Source: Neelides folsomi
Lineage: Eukaryota > Arthropoda > Collembola > Neelipleona > Neelidae
DNA length: 64,000 bases
Reading direction: 5' to 3'
NCBI GenBank assembly: GCA_034687125.1
Contig: JAQGBZ010000013.1
Span: forward strand, 248,001-312,000
Every line of letters begins with the position of its first letter. Positions within the stretch are counted from its first letter, which is position 1. Below are positions 14,201 through 26,400 of the stretch, piece after piece. Both the position numbers and the translations under genes were made by a program. The notes beneath the pieces are model-generated. The model saw only the letters and a program-made list of their open reading frames with translations. It had not been told where the DNA came from and searched no databases.

Positions 14201-17100
14201 TGCCCTCCACAGACTCCATTCACAATTACTTCCACATACAAATTGAAATTGAGAGGAAAGATGTAGATTCGAGCCCTGTGAATGTCCTAAGGGTGCTCTG
14301 GGTTGTTAAAGGTCTCAATCATTGATACTCTTACATCGTTTTATTCCTTTTTCCCTTTCAGCCCAAATATCAATGGTTGTGAAATTTGATCAGATTTCTT
14401 CCTCCCGGGTTGAATAAGTGAGTGAGAGAGATCTTAGTATCATTAGAGGAGGAGACAGAATTGAACGGTTCCTTCCTTCCTCAACGAGGAGCAGTTAATA
14501 ATCCTCCCATTTCATTCCCAGCCAGACCATTAGGGAAACTGGGAGACTTCTTTTTACCAAAGAATTGCTCCAAGTTTCGAAAGAGGTCGGATGAAAAGAG
14601 ACGTTCACCTTCTGGTCCCACCGGAGGGAGGGTGACATTTCTATAATAAAACTCCATATGTTCTCCGCCTGGGTGCCGAAGATATTAAAAATGAGCGAAA
14701 CAATCATTTGTCACACTAACATTTTGAAACGGCAACGACAGCCTCCGTCTCTAATCCTTTAGCTCCGAAATGTTTATTGTGGATGGGTGTGTGTCTTTGG
14801 AATGGGAGAGCTCCTGTTCAATTTCGGTTTGTTTTGGAATATGAGGAACCAGGATTTGAAGTTGATGGTGTGGGTTCGTTTCATAACTCCCCTCCTTCAT
14901 TCTGGCGGAGTAGGAGGATGTAAACAGAGGAGGCTATTTAGTTGGGCAAGCGTTGACATTCTTCCCAACTCTTCCTGCTTATTTCCGTCGTGAGTCATTA
15001 ATCAGGGAAAGGATTAAAATTAGGTGGAGGCGCAGGATCTAAAAATAATTTGAGGCGAGATGTTAGTCAGAAGGAGCTAGAGTTATTTAATTTAATATCC
15101 TTTGGCTCCTCCACTCCTTGTGTCTGTTGTGTTCGACTCTGCCGGCTCTCGAGGTCTAGAGATGAGATGAGATATGGTGAGCTTAGAAGCGTGTCATTTG
15201 AAGAGGAGTTTAAACGGTGTTCTCCTACGATTGATGTTCGCATTCATTTTATGAGATGTTTCTGCTCGAGAGTTTTGAGCCTCGTAAATGGTTCGACTTC
15301 AGCTCACCGGGTAGAGAGATACAAGCCTCTCTCGTGTCAGGCCTTAGCTCTGTTTGTAATGGATTTTTTAATTAGACAGTTGTCATTTCATTCCCTTTCA
15401 CTCTTCCAGCTCTTGAAATAGCTCAATATAACTTTTACATACAAACGAGCACTTGCTTCAAACATAAATTAGGGAGAAAGATGTTCTGGATTCTCCTATG
15501 CATGGATTAAACCATGTGTGTTTTTATATCCTTTCAAATGGAATCATTTCCTCATAAATGTCATGAATAAGTAGGGAAAATGATCTTTTGTCTGATCACC
15601 TTTTGTGAGTCAAATGTAGTACAATGAAAAAAGTTGTATTCCTGGATCTCATTTAAATGCGCAGTGGTGAGGGTAATGCCTCTTATGTACTTATAATGTA
15701 AACTTCTCGGATCTTTCGGATTCATGAGTGTGAGTGAGATAGAAGGGTCTTCGTAGCGAGTAATTATTATTTATTATCCAGTTAGATTCATGAGACAAGA
15801 GAAGAAAGAGAACACATGTAGGGTAGTGTGCCGCATCTGGTTGATTATGATTCCAACATTAATTTGGAATCACCTTTGTGGCCTCTACTCTTTACGAGAC
15901 CGAATTGCCTCACTCACTCCCTCCTCAGTTCTATTCACATTCTAATTGGGGATCTGTCACTTTGGCTCACCTCTCGCTCCTCTGAATGCATAAACATGGA
16001 TATGTTTGTACTGGGTCTTTTTATGCGCCGTTTTATTATCCTGAGCCCTTTTCCCATATTGGCTCATCCCAAGTCCAAACTATTTTTTGTAATGAGGAAA
16101 AGAGAGTATAATGATCTTTTCACCTCGAACAAACCTCCGTTGACTCGTGCACAAGTCTTTGGTTCCTTTTTAGCAAAATTAGAGATTTCAATCTGTTCTC
16201 TCATTTTCTTGTAATTGAGAAGATGAAAAGGCCCCCTTTGTCCTCATTGGAAATATGAAAGGCTTTTCTTGCGGTTGCCAGTGGACATTAAAAGTGTCGC
16301 AAAGGTTCCTTTTCTTCCCCTCGACCCAATTTACATTGGGAATCTGGCAGGGCTTTAATGGGGAATTAAAGTAATAAATAAAGGCCTATTTGACTTGTAA
16401 TTTGGTTTGAGGTCCGCTCAGTATTACAATATTTCATCCCTAGCGTCTTCAGTTCTTTTATATTATTTATTCATGCTCTACAATTTTACTCTTTTATTTA
16501 AGTACGTATCTGTAGCTAAATGGAAATTTCACAAGGTCTTTTATCTCGGTCGACTACCTCTCAAATCGGCGTATGGTTAGAGGTACTCGGCGTTGATGTA
16601 TGAGAAGTCGAAAAAGGGTTTAATTAATGTGTTGGAGGATAGAAGAAACATTCATAATTGATATAATTTTATAATCGCACTCGGCTCGAAAGCTAAAATA
16701 TGAAGGAGATTTTAAGGTTCGGCTAGCTCATGGGAGTAAATGGAGTGATGTTCGAGATTATGAGAGTATTTAATATTTGGGGCCTGGATCTCGACTGTGA
16801 ATTGACGTGTGGGTTTGAGAATGGAAGGGAGGATAGAACAGGGGAGGCAATTAAGTTACAAATTGAGTATAAAAAATAGACTCATTAAGCTTTGCCTTCA
16901 CTGAACAGTTTTTGTTCCTTCATCCGGTGATTAATTTTTGTGGCCAATGACATTAGGATAAAAATGGTCGGTTGGTTGGTCTGAAGTCGGCTGAGGAAAA
17001 GGCATAAGGACTCAATTGCTCATCGCCGGTACCAGGAACATTTGAATTATACATTCCCAAAAATCCCAGGTTGAGAGCCACTAATGAAACTCAAACTAAT
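8261..17100. other. Upstream non-coding region, no gene seen
   Basis: This is about 8.8 kb of unique, mixed-composition sequence with short chance ORFs, purine-rich and pyrimidine-rich runs, and a short AAT repeat near 11867-11882. No repeat family, RNA gene or recognisable exon was found. Confidence 0.55.
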
Positions 17101-20100
17101 GATTAAAAGTTCTTAGAGCTGCCATTGTCTATTATCAAAAAATCATAATACGCCTTGACTTTTATCTTTGCATTTAACAATTAATGTACTTAGCTTTTAA
17201 CTTGGTGGAAACTTTATTTTTCATTGTACATAAAATATGTAAAAGATTAAGATAAATATAAAATCTTTCAACTATTACATTTTCGTGCAACTTTAGATTT
17301 AAACTCAATGTCAGATTTCTCTCAATGAAAATAAAGACCAAAAGTAATATAAGTGTCAAACGAATGCATGATTGGTTTCAAAAATTAGGTACAAAATTAG
17401 TTTACGCTTCACAGCTTCCCCTCCTTCGCTTGTGACCGAGTTGAGTGGCAATCAAAGACGACAACGCGTCTCGGTGATTTCCGAATCTTTCCTCAAATTG
17501 AGTCCATGGATCGAGGAGAGTAATGGAGCCATATGGCAATTACTCTGCAATCGAGTGCATAATACTCCCACTGTCCCTCCTCTCCTCATCTCTTCCATTA
17601 TGCTTGGACGCGGAGCAATTTTCACATTAGCCATGTCCAACACAGGAGATAGAGACGAGAGAATAATTCACATCAATTTGCTGCAATTGACTCTCGCAGC
17701 TCATTCACACATTGAAAGATTCGCTGTTCATTATTTTTCAGTTTCCAAATTAAGATTCTCAAGCTAATTTCACAAGCCTATTTGACGTTTTCAGATGATT
17801 TATCTCTCACACAAGAAAGATCAGATCATTTAGCTAAAAATGGTTAATAGTATATGAGTATAATTATTTGAATTCATTGTATTGTGTTTTATCTTTTATT
17901 CCCTTTCAAATTGTTTGTGGATTCGTGCATTAACAAGAAAAGGAAGTTAAAATAATTAAAGCAATTGAGAGTACAGACAATGCAGTATAATCACTAATAT
18001 GACAATTTGTACCTGATGTAAGATTTAAAACACAAATGTCTGACTTTGTACCTATTTAAATCTAATCTCATTTAAATCTAATCCTCTTTAAAGTTAATTA
18101 CCTTTTATGTATCGTATATTGAATGAGGAAGGATTAGATGCGCAAAATGTGTTCAACAATAAATACTTTAATGATTAAAATTTGTTTAAGACTGCATCTA
18201 AATAATAAATTACTTGCATTACGTTTTTACTTCTTGGAATTATGCAAGACTTGGTAGGAACATTATACTCATATAAATATTAAAAGATCTATAAAGAATA
18301 ATAACTTAAAGATGTATTTGTAATTAAGTTATGCTCACGAAATCACTTTTTATTACTTGCGGTGACAGATTCATTTAAAATTGCTGTGCGATATTTTACT
18401 TATCATAGATTTCTTGGTTATTAAAATATTGCAAATTGCCAAATGGTTTCACAAATTATGGAGACTGAATTTAAGAATGATAAAGAAAAAAAATGAATAA
18501 TGGTGCGGCTTTGAGTTTCCCTTCGATGTCCCCACACAGAATCTATTATGCTTCCTTAATATTGTATGTATGTAACTTTTAATAGGAGCAGTAATGATTC
18601 TCGTAAATGACTTTAACGAGTTGTGGTTAGCAGATTGCTTTTGGCCTTATTTTTTGGTCCTCTTGTGTATGACAAGACAAAAGGCACGAGAGTCGACAGT
18701 CCTTCCTATTTCGTCGACTCAAAGCGAGGCCCCAATTGGATTAGGAAGAGGGACGAACAGTTGTTTGAGGACCGACGACAATGGGGGAAAGGGGGAACTC
18801 ATCTATGCCATATTCCATATTTCGCTCCCAGTTTATTAGTCTAATTCTAAGGCTAAAATAGTATCTATTGTGTAATAATGAGTAACAGGGTTTCATGCAG
18901 CTAATAATTGTATTCCTCTGTTTCTCTTCCGTGCACTTTGTTTCCTCTTCGTTCATTGTCAGCGAGAGAAGACCAACCCGATGTCGAGCATAATTCCATT
19001 CTCTATCTAAATCCTAAAAGTAATTATTAGGGGAGAAAGCACGGAATGTGAATAGAATAATTCAATAGACATATAGACGTAATGTTAATGACTCTTAGGT
19101 TCGTTTGCCCCACGCATGTTAAAACGTTTTAATACCCTTTATACGTAAATTTATACAGATGTGATCTCCAGTACTGCCTATAGGTTAATAAGGATATATT
19201 CTATTTACTAAACAAAGGTTCACTCTCTAATCCCCACTCTTTGCCTTTATTTGTTCCAATTGAGCCGTGATGAATTTGATTTGAGATTCTTTTTGGGTGA
19301 ATTCGGTTCCATTTACTCACGGGTTCCAATTTATTGATACGAATAGTTAGGGTAAAGAAATTCTTATTGATGATTCCCTCTTTGTGGAAGAAGCAAATGA
19401 ATCGATTGACAGCTTGGTCATATTTCATTCCCAATTTTGGCTCCATATTATTCAAAAGGTATTGAAATCCCAACTTATCCCAACATACTTAGGTAGGTAT
19501 TACATAGTTACATGTTAAATCATAATATCTTTACTATGCAGGTGTGATAATATTCCAAATTCCGCCTCGCAAATTTTGTCCTCTCCCTGAATATTTTCAT
19601 GCTAATTTAGAATGCAAAGGTCATCTGATTTACTCACTCGACCCAATTCAATTGAAAATGCCTAATTTAATATCCAAGCTGGCTTTTCAGCTCCCTATCT
19701 CTGCCTCGCATCAAATGAATTTTGTCCAATTTAAAAGAGTCGTAAAAAGTGGAAATGAAAAGTTTGGACCGGGAACTCCATGCTCGTGCATGGTTTCGAG
19801 GGTCCAAAGGGCTCAATTTATTGGGGAGAAGTTTAGATAGAAGCATTTTATTTCATTTGTAATCCTTTCTCTTTAATGGAATCAGGTCGGGGAGAGGCGA
19901 TGGGCTTAATAAGGGATTCGGGATAGCCTCCATAAAATAAAATAAAGGGTCGAACGGAAAAATGAAATGAGCGGCTCCCTTCAGCATCGGTGGAAGTGAC
20001 TCCTTCCCAACCCCCATTGTCCGTCTTCCTTTTTTACATTTTCACTCAATTTGGATAGATCTGATGACTTCATACGTTTATTCTGATATTAGGAGGGTCG

Positions 20101-20438
20101 AAGAGACTTTGGGTCGAAACGAACAGAAATTCAGGACATAAATCAAATGTCTTTTAGCTGTTAATAAAGGCAACTCCCGTCCCGATTCACAAGCCATTTA
20201 CCACCGGCTCACATTATATCAATAATAATGTTCGCCGCCATCATAAAGGCGGCGGCCTATTTGATTCAGAAATCAAATAAAAAATATGAAATATTGCCAT
20301 TTCGATTTCAATCAGAAAGGTCGGATGAAGTTTAAAATTGAAAAATGAGAATTTAGTCTATTTATGTTTATAATCTAACTAACTTTTTAAATTGAATGGT
20401 GTGGGAATGGATTTGATAAAAAAAATTTTGATTTTCAG
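17101..20438. other. Upstream non-coding region ending at the exon 1 acceptor
   Basis: AT-rich DNA (about 17100-18590) encloses a sharply different, GC-balanced segment at about 17400-17765. After 18590 composition returns to the mixed type. The region ends in TTTTGATTTTCAG, the acceptor before exon 1. No gene was recognised. Confidence 0.55.
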
Positions 20439-20499
20439 AATGAAGACCAAGGCAGAGTCCCGCTGAGGAGAGATGGGCCAATTGTGATTGACGCCTGTC
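20439..20499 (+). promoter_or_regulatory. 5' untranslated part of the first coding exon, with two upstream ORFs
   Basis: A pyrimidine-containing AT-rich stretch ending in TTTTCAG at 20432-20438 looks like a splice acceptor, so at least one untranslated leader exon probably lies upstream. Between it and the main ATG (20500) are two short ORFs in other frames: 20440-20466 (MKTKAESR then TGA) and 20473-20487 (MGQL then TGA). The second has G at -3 and G at +4, a fair initiation context, and its stop lies 12 nt before the main ATG. Such ORFs commonly lower translation of the main frame; that effect is inferred here. The main ATG has G at -3 and G at +4. Confidence 0.6.
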
Positions 20500-23486
20500 A
20501 TGGAAGCATTTGTCGCCGTTGCAACAGCACAGGGCGATGAATCTCAGCTCTCGGGTGGGAACGTAGAGTCCTCGTTCTCCTCGTCTTGCCGAAGTGCGAG
20601 TGGCGGATCAGGTGGTGGATCCGGTGGCCATCAACATTCGATACCAGGTAGGCCAGGGTTCTCCCACCTTCTCCCGAACAGCCTTTCCCGGAGGGACCTC
20701 CTCGACAATGGACACTATTGGAAGTACCTCGTGGGGGAGTCGATGAGCAACATAATGGTTCCTCAAGAACCGGCGACCGACGGGGGCCGGAAGAGTTCGT
20801 CCCCCTCGGGCACTCCTGACCCCTCCTCTCTGCCTCTAAACTTTAAACGAAGCCTTGAGAACAACAACAAAACCCCGGTGAAGGAGTCGCGGATGGATGA
20901 CCTCCGTGGACTCGGACTACTACATGTTCCTAACTCAAAGTGCGAGAAAGACCCAAGCCCTGATCCTGATGGGGAGAGCGGGGCCGGCAGCGACGTGGAG
21001 CGTTTCGACGGAAAAATCGTCTACAACCCTGACGGGTCCGCCTACATCATTGAGGACTCGGAGATGAGCGAGGAAGAGGGATCCCTTGACCTTCCTCATC
21101 TTGAGGGGTGCATTGTCGACGGACGCGGCGTGAGTCTGAACCAGGCCGCCATTCCCCAAATAGCCAATGCCTTCTATGTCTCCCGGAACTCGGCCCTTTA
21201 CTCTGCAATTTATGGTGGGAGCGCTGGCCCGTTCGCGAGGGCTTCCCTCAAGAAGTCTCCCTCCGACATCGTTCCTGACATCCCCATCATGCACAGCTAC
21301 AGGGTCTACACAGTCCGTGATAATAAAAGTGGTGATAGCTTGGCTCCGGAAGTCGACTCCGTTTCCCTCAGCGACGACTCCGAGAAGGCAGATGAAGAGA
21401 AGAAGCGAAAGCGACAGGCGGCCTTGGCCGAAGCCTCCTCAGTTCCTATCAAACCCATCCTCATGTGCTTCATCTGCAAGCTCTCTTTTGGCTACACGAA
21501 GTCGTTCGTCGGCCACGCCATGGGCGACCACTCCCTCGTCCTCACCGATGAGGAGAAGGACGTCCTTGGTCAGCGCAACGTCTCAGCTATCATCCAGGCG
21601 GTGGGGAAGTCGAAGGAACCACTGGTCTCCTTTCTCGAGCCCCTTGGGAACAGGATAGGCGGGTTTCCGGGCCATCCTGTTCCACTCTCAGTTCCTAGCC
21701 GGCCTCCGCCGGCCGCAGCCTCTCACCAACAAGACTCGAGGAGTGTCGAGGAGAAGCCCTCTCCCCGCCTCTCTTCTCCTGACGATCTCCTCTCCCCGAG
21801 GTCCGAGTCCCAAGGACCGACGAAGGGACATCTCTCAGTCGGCATTGACCTTACCAGAAAGAGTCCTGGGAGCGGTCGGAGCTCGGCCTCTCCAGGTGCC
21901 TCGATTTCGCCATCTCCCACTCCGAACAGCCAGCTTTCTCAGTTTCCTCAAAATCAAAATACACCTGGCGGTCCTCCCAATTTCATGACCGGGACGACAA
22001 TCGGAGTTTGCCCTGAGCATTTAAACGGCAGGCCTAGTGGCGTGGACTGCTCCAAGTGTGAGCTCATTCTCAACTCATCGAGGATGGGAGGGTTGGGGGC
22101 CCTTCACACGCGAAACTCTTGCAAGACGCTCAAATGCCCAAAGTGCAACTGGCACTACAAATATCAAGAGACCCTTGAGATCCACATGAAGGAGAAACAT
22201 CCGGACAACGAGACGAGTTGCATTTATTGCATTGCGGGCCAACCCCATCCGAGACTCGCCCGTGGAGAGACCTACACGTGTGGGTACAAGCCTTACCGCT
22301 GCGAAGTTTGTAATTACTCCACGACAACAAAGGGGAACCTCAGCATTCACATGCAGAGTGATAAGCATTTGAATAACATGCAGGAGCTCCAGAATGGAGG
22401 TGTCGTTCCCAATGAAGGACTTTCAGCCCCGCCAAACACATCTCAACCACAACACCAGTCGCAACCAGCGACGCAAACTCTCGCTCAGAATCTCGGTCAT
22501 AAGAACATGAGTCCTTCAAGTCAAGGCGGAAATGGAGGGACGACAAAGCCGAAGCCCACATTCCGCTGCGATGTGTGCAACTATGAGACCAATGTTGCCC
22601 GGAATCTCCGGATTCACATGACGAGTGAGAAGCATACCCACAACATGATGGTTTTGCAGCAGAACGTGAAACACATGCAACACTTGTCTGCTCTCCAAGC
22701 CCAGCAACAATTTGACCCCACGGCGGCGGCCCTCCTCCAATTTCATCCTTCTTTGGCTGGAATTGCTGCCGCCGCCCAGGCACAAGCACAAGCCCAGGCC
22801 CAAGGAGATAAACCAAACGAGGCTGCTTTGGCCGATATGGCTTACAACCAGGCACTCCTCATTCAAATGATGACCGGCGGGCAAATGCCGCCCCACATCC
22901 CGCCTGAACTCGCCCCGCACCTCGATCTCGGTCTGAATCCAGACACGATGGAACCTCCGCCGGAACCTCCAGATCCGAATCCCTCTCATTTGTTCCAATG
23001 CTGCGTCTGCACAACTTACCACACCGACAGTCTTGAATCTCTCTCCCACCACTTGACTGCAGACCGGACCAAGCTGAGAGAACAGGAGATTCTCGTCCTC
23101 GTGGCGGGAAACTACATGTGCAAGTTGTGCTCATACAAGACCAACTTAAAGGCCAACTTTCAGCTTCATTGTAAAACTGACAAACACCTCCAGAGGCTGC
23201 AACACGTGAACCACATCAAAGAGGGTGGGGCGAGGAATGAATGGAAACTCAAATACCTCAGCATGTCAAACCCAATTCAAGTTCGATGCAACGCTTGTGA
23301 CTACTACACCAATAGTGCTCACAAGCTCCAACTCCACGCTGCTCATCAGCGCCACGAACTGAGCGTCTTAATTTTTCGACATATCCAGTCACAGGAAAGT
23401 TGTATTCATGAAGAATCTCGAATCTTTGCATGTGCTCTCTGTGGATTCACTTCTCGAGTCAAACTTCAATTGCTGCAGCACACGAG
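20500..23486 (+). CDS. zfh2: zfh2 coding exon 1 (N-terminal region and zinc fingers 1-8a)
   Basis: The exon encodes 995 codons plus 2 nt. It opens with a Ser/Gly-rich segment, then a low-complexity acidic and Ser/Pro-rich region with a basic EEKKRKRQ cluster near residue 300 that may be a nuclear localisation signal. C2H2 fingers start with CFICKLSF (about 323), then [24 protein letters not shown], a diverged CCVCTTYH finger, [16 protein letters not shown] and CALCGFTS. An alternating Ala-Gln tract lies near residue 757. The CxxCxYxT type of finger, with an HxxxxxH tail, is typical of the ZFHX N-terminal half. The exon ends CACACGAG before GTGAGG at 23487, inside the eighth finger. ORFs in other frames across this exon are shadows of it. 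Confidence 0.95.
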
Positions 23487-26400
23487 GTGAGGAATTCCGT
23501 TTGTTTCATTCTTATTAAATTGGTGTGGGCGATTGAATTAGTATCTAATTTTTATCGCTGTGAAACCAAGCTGACCTTATTTGGACTTTCGAAGAGTAAA
23601 AAGGGAATATATTAATTTATGTGGGTTTAATAGATCTCTGAAGCATCTTCAGTTGGAACAGTTGCACAGCCTCCAGAGAAGGGCTGAAGGAAAAGATGGA
23701 TCTCCTGACCTCACTCAAGTCTTCCGTGTCCTCGAACAGCCGGAGTCGGAATCTCCGCAAGGAAACAGCAATTCGGCCGATGTCTCACCCTCATTTTACA
23801 ACGAAGGTCAGGAGAGATTTTATGCTTTTAATTCCTTGGCACCTCCAATAAGTAGCATTCATTCCGTCGATCAAAATAACAATGTTGTTTGGAAGATAGT
23901 TAGTTGGACATGGAATTTAGATAAAAGGCTCATATCATTCTGCTATCAGACAAGCTCATTATTAAAAAGATTAAACGTCGTTATTCTAAAAGGACAGAAG
24001 TAAGAATTTAAGATCATAAAATCTCGTCTTAATTATTGCTGTTATGATTGTTAGCCCACGTAGGGTTAAGAGAGTCCAGTAGACTTGAGCCGTAATTCAT
24101 TGAGAGACTTGTCAAATTGTCATTTTATGCAAATGACAAACGAGGAATTTGACTTGACGAGAGTTTCTTGCCACTGAATTGGGAGTGTAATGGGGGGAGA
24201 CGCCGTGAAACACATAAGTTATCTCTCTCGTCTGATAAAGGAGGAGAATAAATGAGAAGATGCCTCTTTCACAACCTCTTCAATTCCATTAAATCTTCCT
24301 CTCCCCATCTCCCCAACAAAGGCGAGGAGAGTGAGGAAGTTGGGAGAGCAAGTATTAATTTGGAATTTGTTTTATAATTTTATTACAACGGGTGAGGAGA
24401 ATGGGAAGGTGAATGAGTGAGTCAGGGTTCCTTGGCCATTGAACAGCCTCCTGCCTCAGTGCTTCTACTTTTTCTGGTTTTCGGAGTGAAATATGTTATG
24501 AGTTTATGGCAGTGGACAGGGTGTTGGAAATATGTACTCATTTGTTCAGGTCAGGTCATAAATACTTCAGTGGGTGAGTGAGCTGAAGATATTCTCCTAT
24601 TTGCCCCACTACCTGGGTTGAGAAATGTATAAGGCTTCGGCGCGGGTTATGATGGTATGTGTATAGTTAATAGCTTCTCTAAAATGACAGATCAGATTCC
24701 TCGCCAAGGCGGGCAAGAAGACGAATGAGGAGCCACTCGTTTCTGAGTTACGGCACCCATGCATTGTCCTGCCCAAATGTCCCATGCCAGTTTGTCTCTT
24801 CCTCCACTTGGCAGATAGGAGACTTGTTCTTATGCAGAACATGATGAGAAAAGGCATCTGGTCCTCTCAGAGGTGTGAAGTGGAGTGAAGAGATGATGAA
24901 GAGCCCTAGTGGAGTTTTTGTCTGGACCGACGAGGAGTGAAGTAGCCGTTTCTCATTGTCTCGCTCGCTTGTTTTAATCCTCCTCCTCTTCGTAGGTCCA
25001 TTCAACTTTTTATCCTCCTCATTTACAATTAGCTCTGTTAAGTTAAGATGTGGCTCAGCGTCTGCGGGATGAAATGAATGACTTGTCGGATAATGATAAT
25101 GATGATGAGGATGAGACTGTGATGATGAGATGAACAGACGGTCCGACGAGAAGTCTTGTTAATGGGATTCTGAGATCCCGTACAAATTAATTCCCAATTG
25201 CCCCCTCCTATCATCCTACCTTTATGCGATCGAATTACAAGCACCTTTGAGCTTCTGCATAAATTATCATTACGCAGAAATAGTAAATCGATCCCACCTG
25301 AGTTAAAAACACCTCTTTTCCCTTTCCCACGAAAGGCTGGAGTAATTATGTAAGGTGGATTGGAAGTGTCACAAGCCAATTCCACGCTTCTCTGCCTCTC
25401 TTCCTACCCCTGTAAGTCCACCTGAAGAAATCTTATAAGTGAGAAGTTTTGAGAAGAGCTAATGAGTTAGGGAAGAAACAAAAGGAGCTCCCCTTGTATT
25501 TTCAAGCACTGGAACAGATTGTGGGAGGAGAGTAATTATCACATCTAATTAACGAACCTTGATGCGAGACGGTGGAGAGCTGAGATAAATATTCACTCCG
25601 ACTCCCCCAGCTGCTTCTCCGTGCTAGAGAAGATTATTATTATTATTAGAATGTAGATCTTAACATTCCCTGTTCGTAGTTGGTGATAATGGGAATGTGA
25701 ACATTTAACATGGAATCATAATCATGGTCGGAGAGTGTCAGTTTTTGTTCTCATTCCTCCTCGCGCTCCTTGAGCCCAACAGTTCCCAACGAGTTTTCTT
25801 ATGGGCGTAAAAAGGTGATGGAGGAACAAGGGCTCTTTACAATTTACATACTATCATAAATACAATCGGATTAATCAAGACAGCCTTTTTGATATCATTA
25901 TTAAACTCCCAACCTCTTTCCTGGCTAATCGTGGGCCTTTGCTACTCTCTATTCCATTTCTTAATTTTTTTCCCGTTTGGCACGCAAGTTCATTTGATAT
26001 TAATTTCTCAATTCACACTGTCTTGAATACGTGGAATAATGAGAAGTTCTAATTGTTTCGATTTTCACGGATAAGGCCTGTTAGTATAAAAACACGAAAG
26101 TTTGAGTTGGTTGCTACTACTCGCAATTTATAGAGTATAGGGCGTCGGCAGATAGAAAAGATAAATCTCGTTTCATGTTGTTGGGAATATGGGTGAACGG
26201 CATTGTGGGAAGTGGGAGAGTTGAAGGTTGAATGTGAGTATCATTTATGTGAGGAGAGGGGAGCTATTTGTAAAAGAAACGACTGACCCACGAGCCTCTG
26301 ATGTAATACAAACGCTGTTTCCTATTCTAATCGTAAACTCCTCTATCTCCCTTAGTTGAGGAAAGAATTTTTTGCACTCAGAGTGAGGCATATCTTTTGT

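Noticed and set aside
20488-20499. TTG as an alternative start extending zfh2 by four residues
   Set aside because: The ATG at 20500 has a good context (G at -3 and +4), and eukaryotic TTG starts are rare.
22340-23134. Long antisense ORFs opposite exon 1 (up to 178 codons)
   Set aside because: They mirror the codon pattern of the strongly supported zinc-finger exon and have no motifs of their own.
25047-25062. GTGGCTCAGCG string like the transposon end
   Set aside because: Only about eleven bases match, with no partner repeat or transposase remnant nearby, so it is coincidence.
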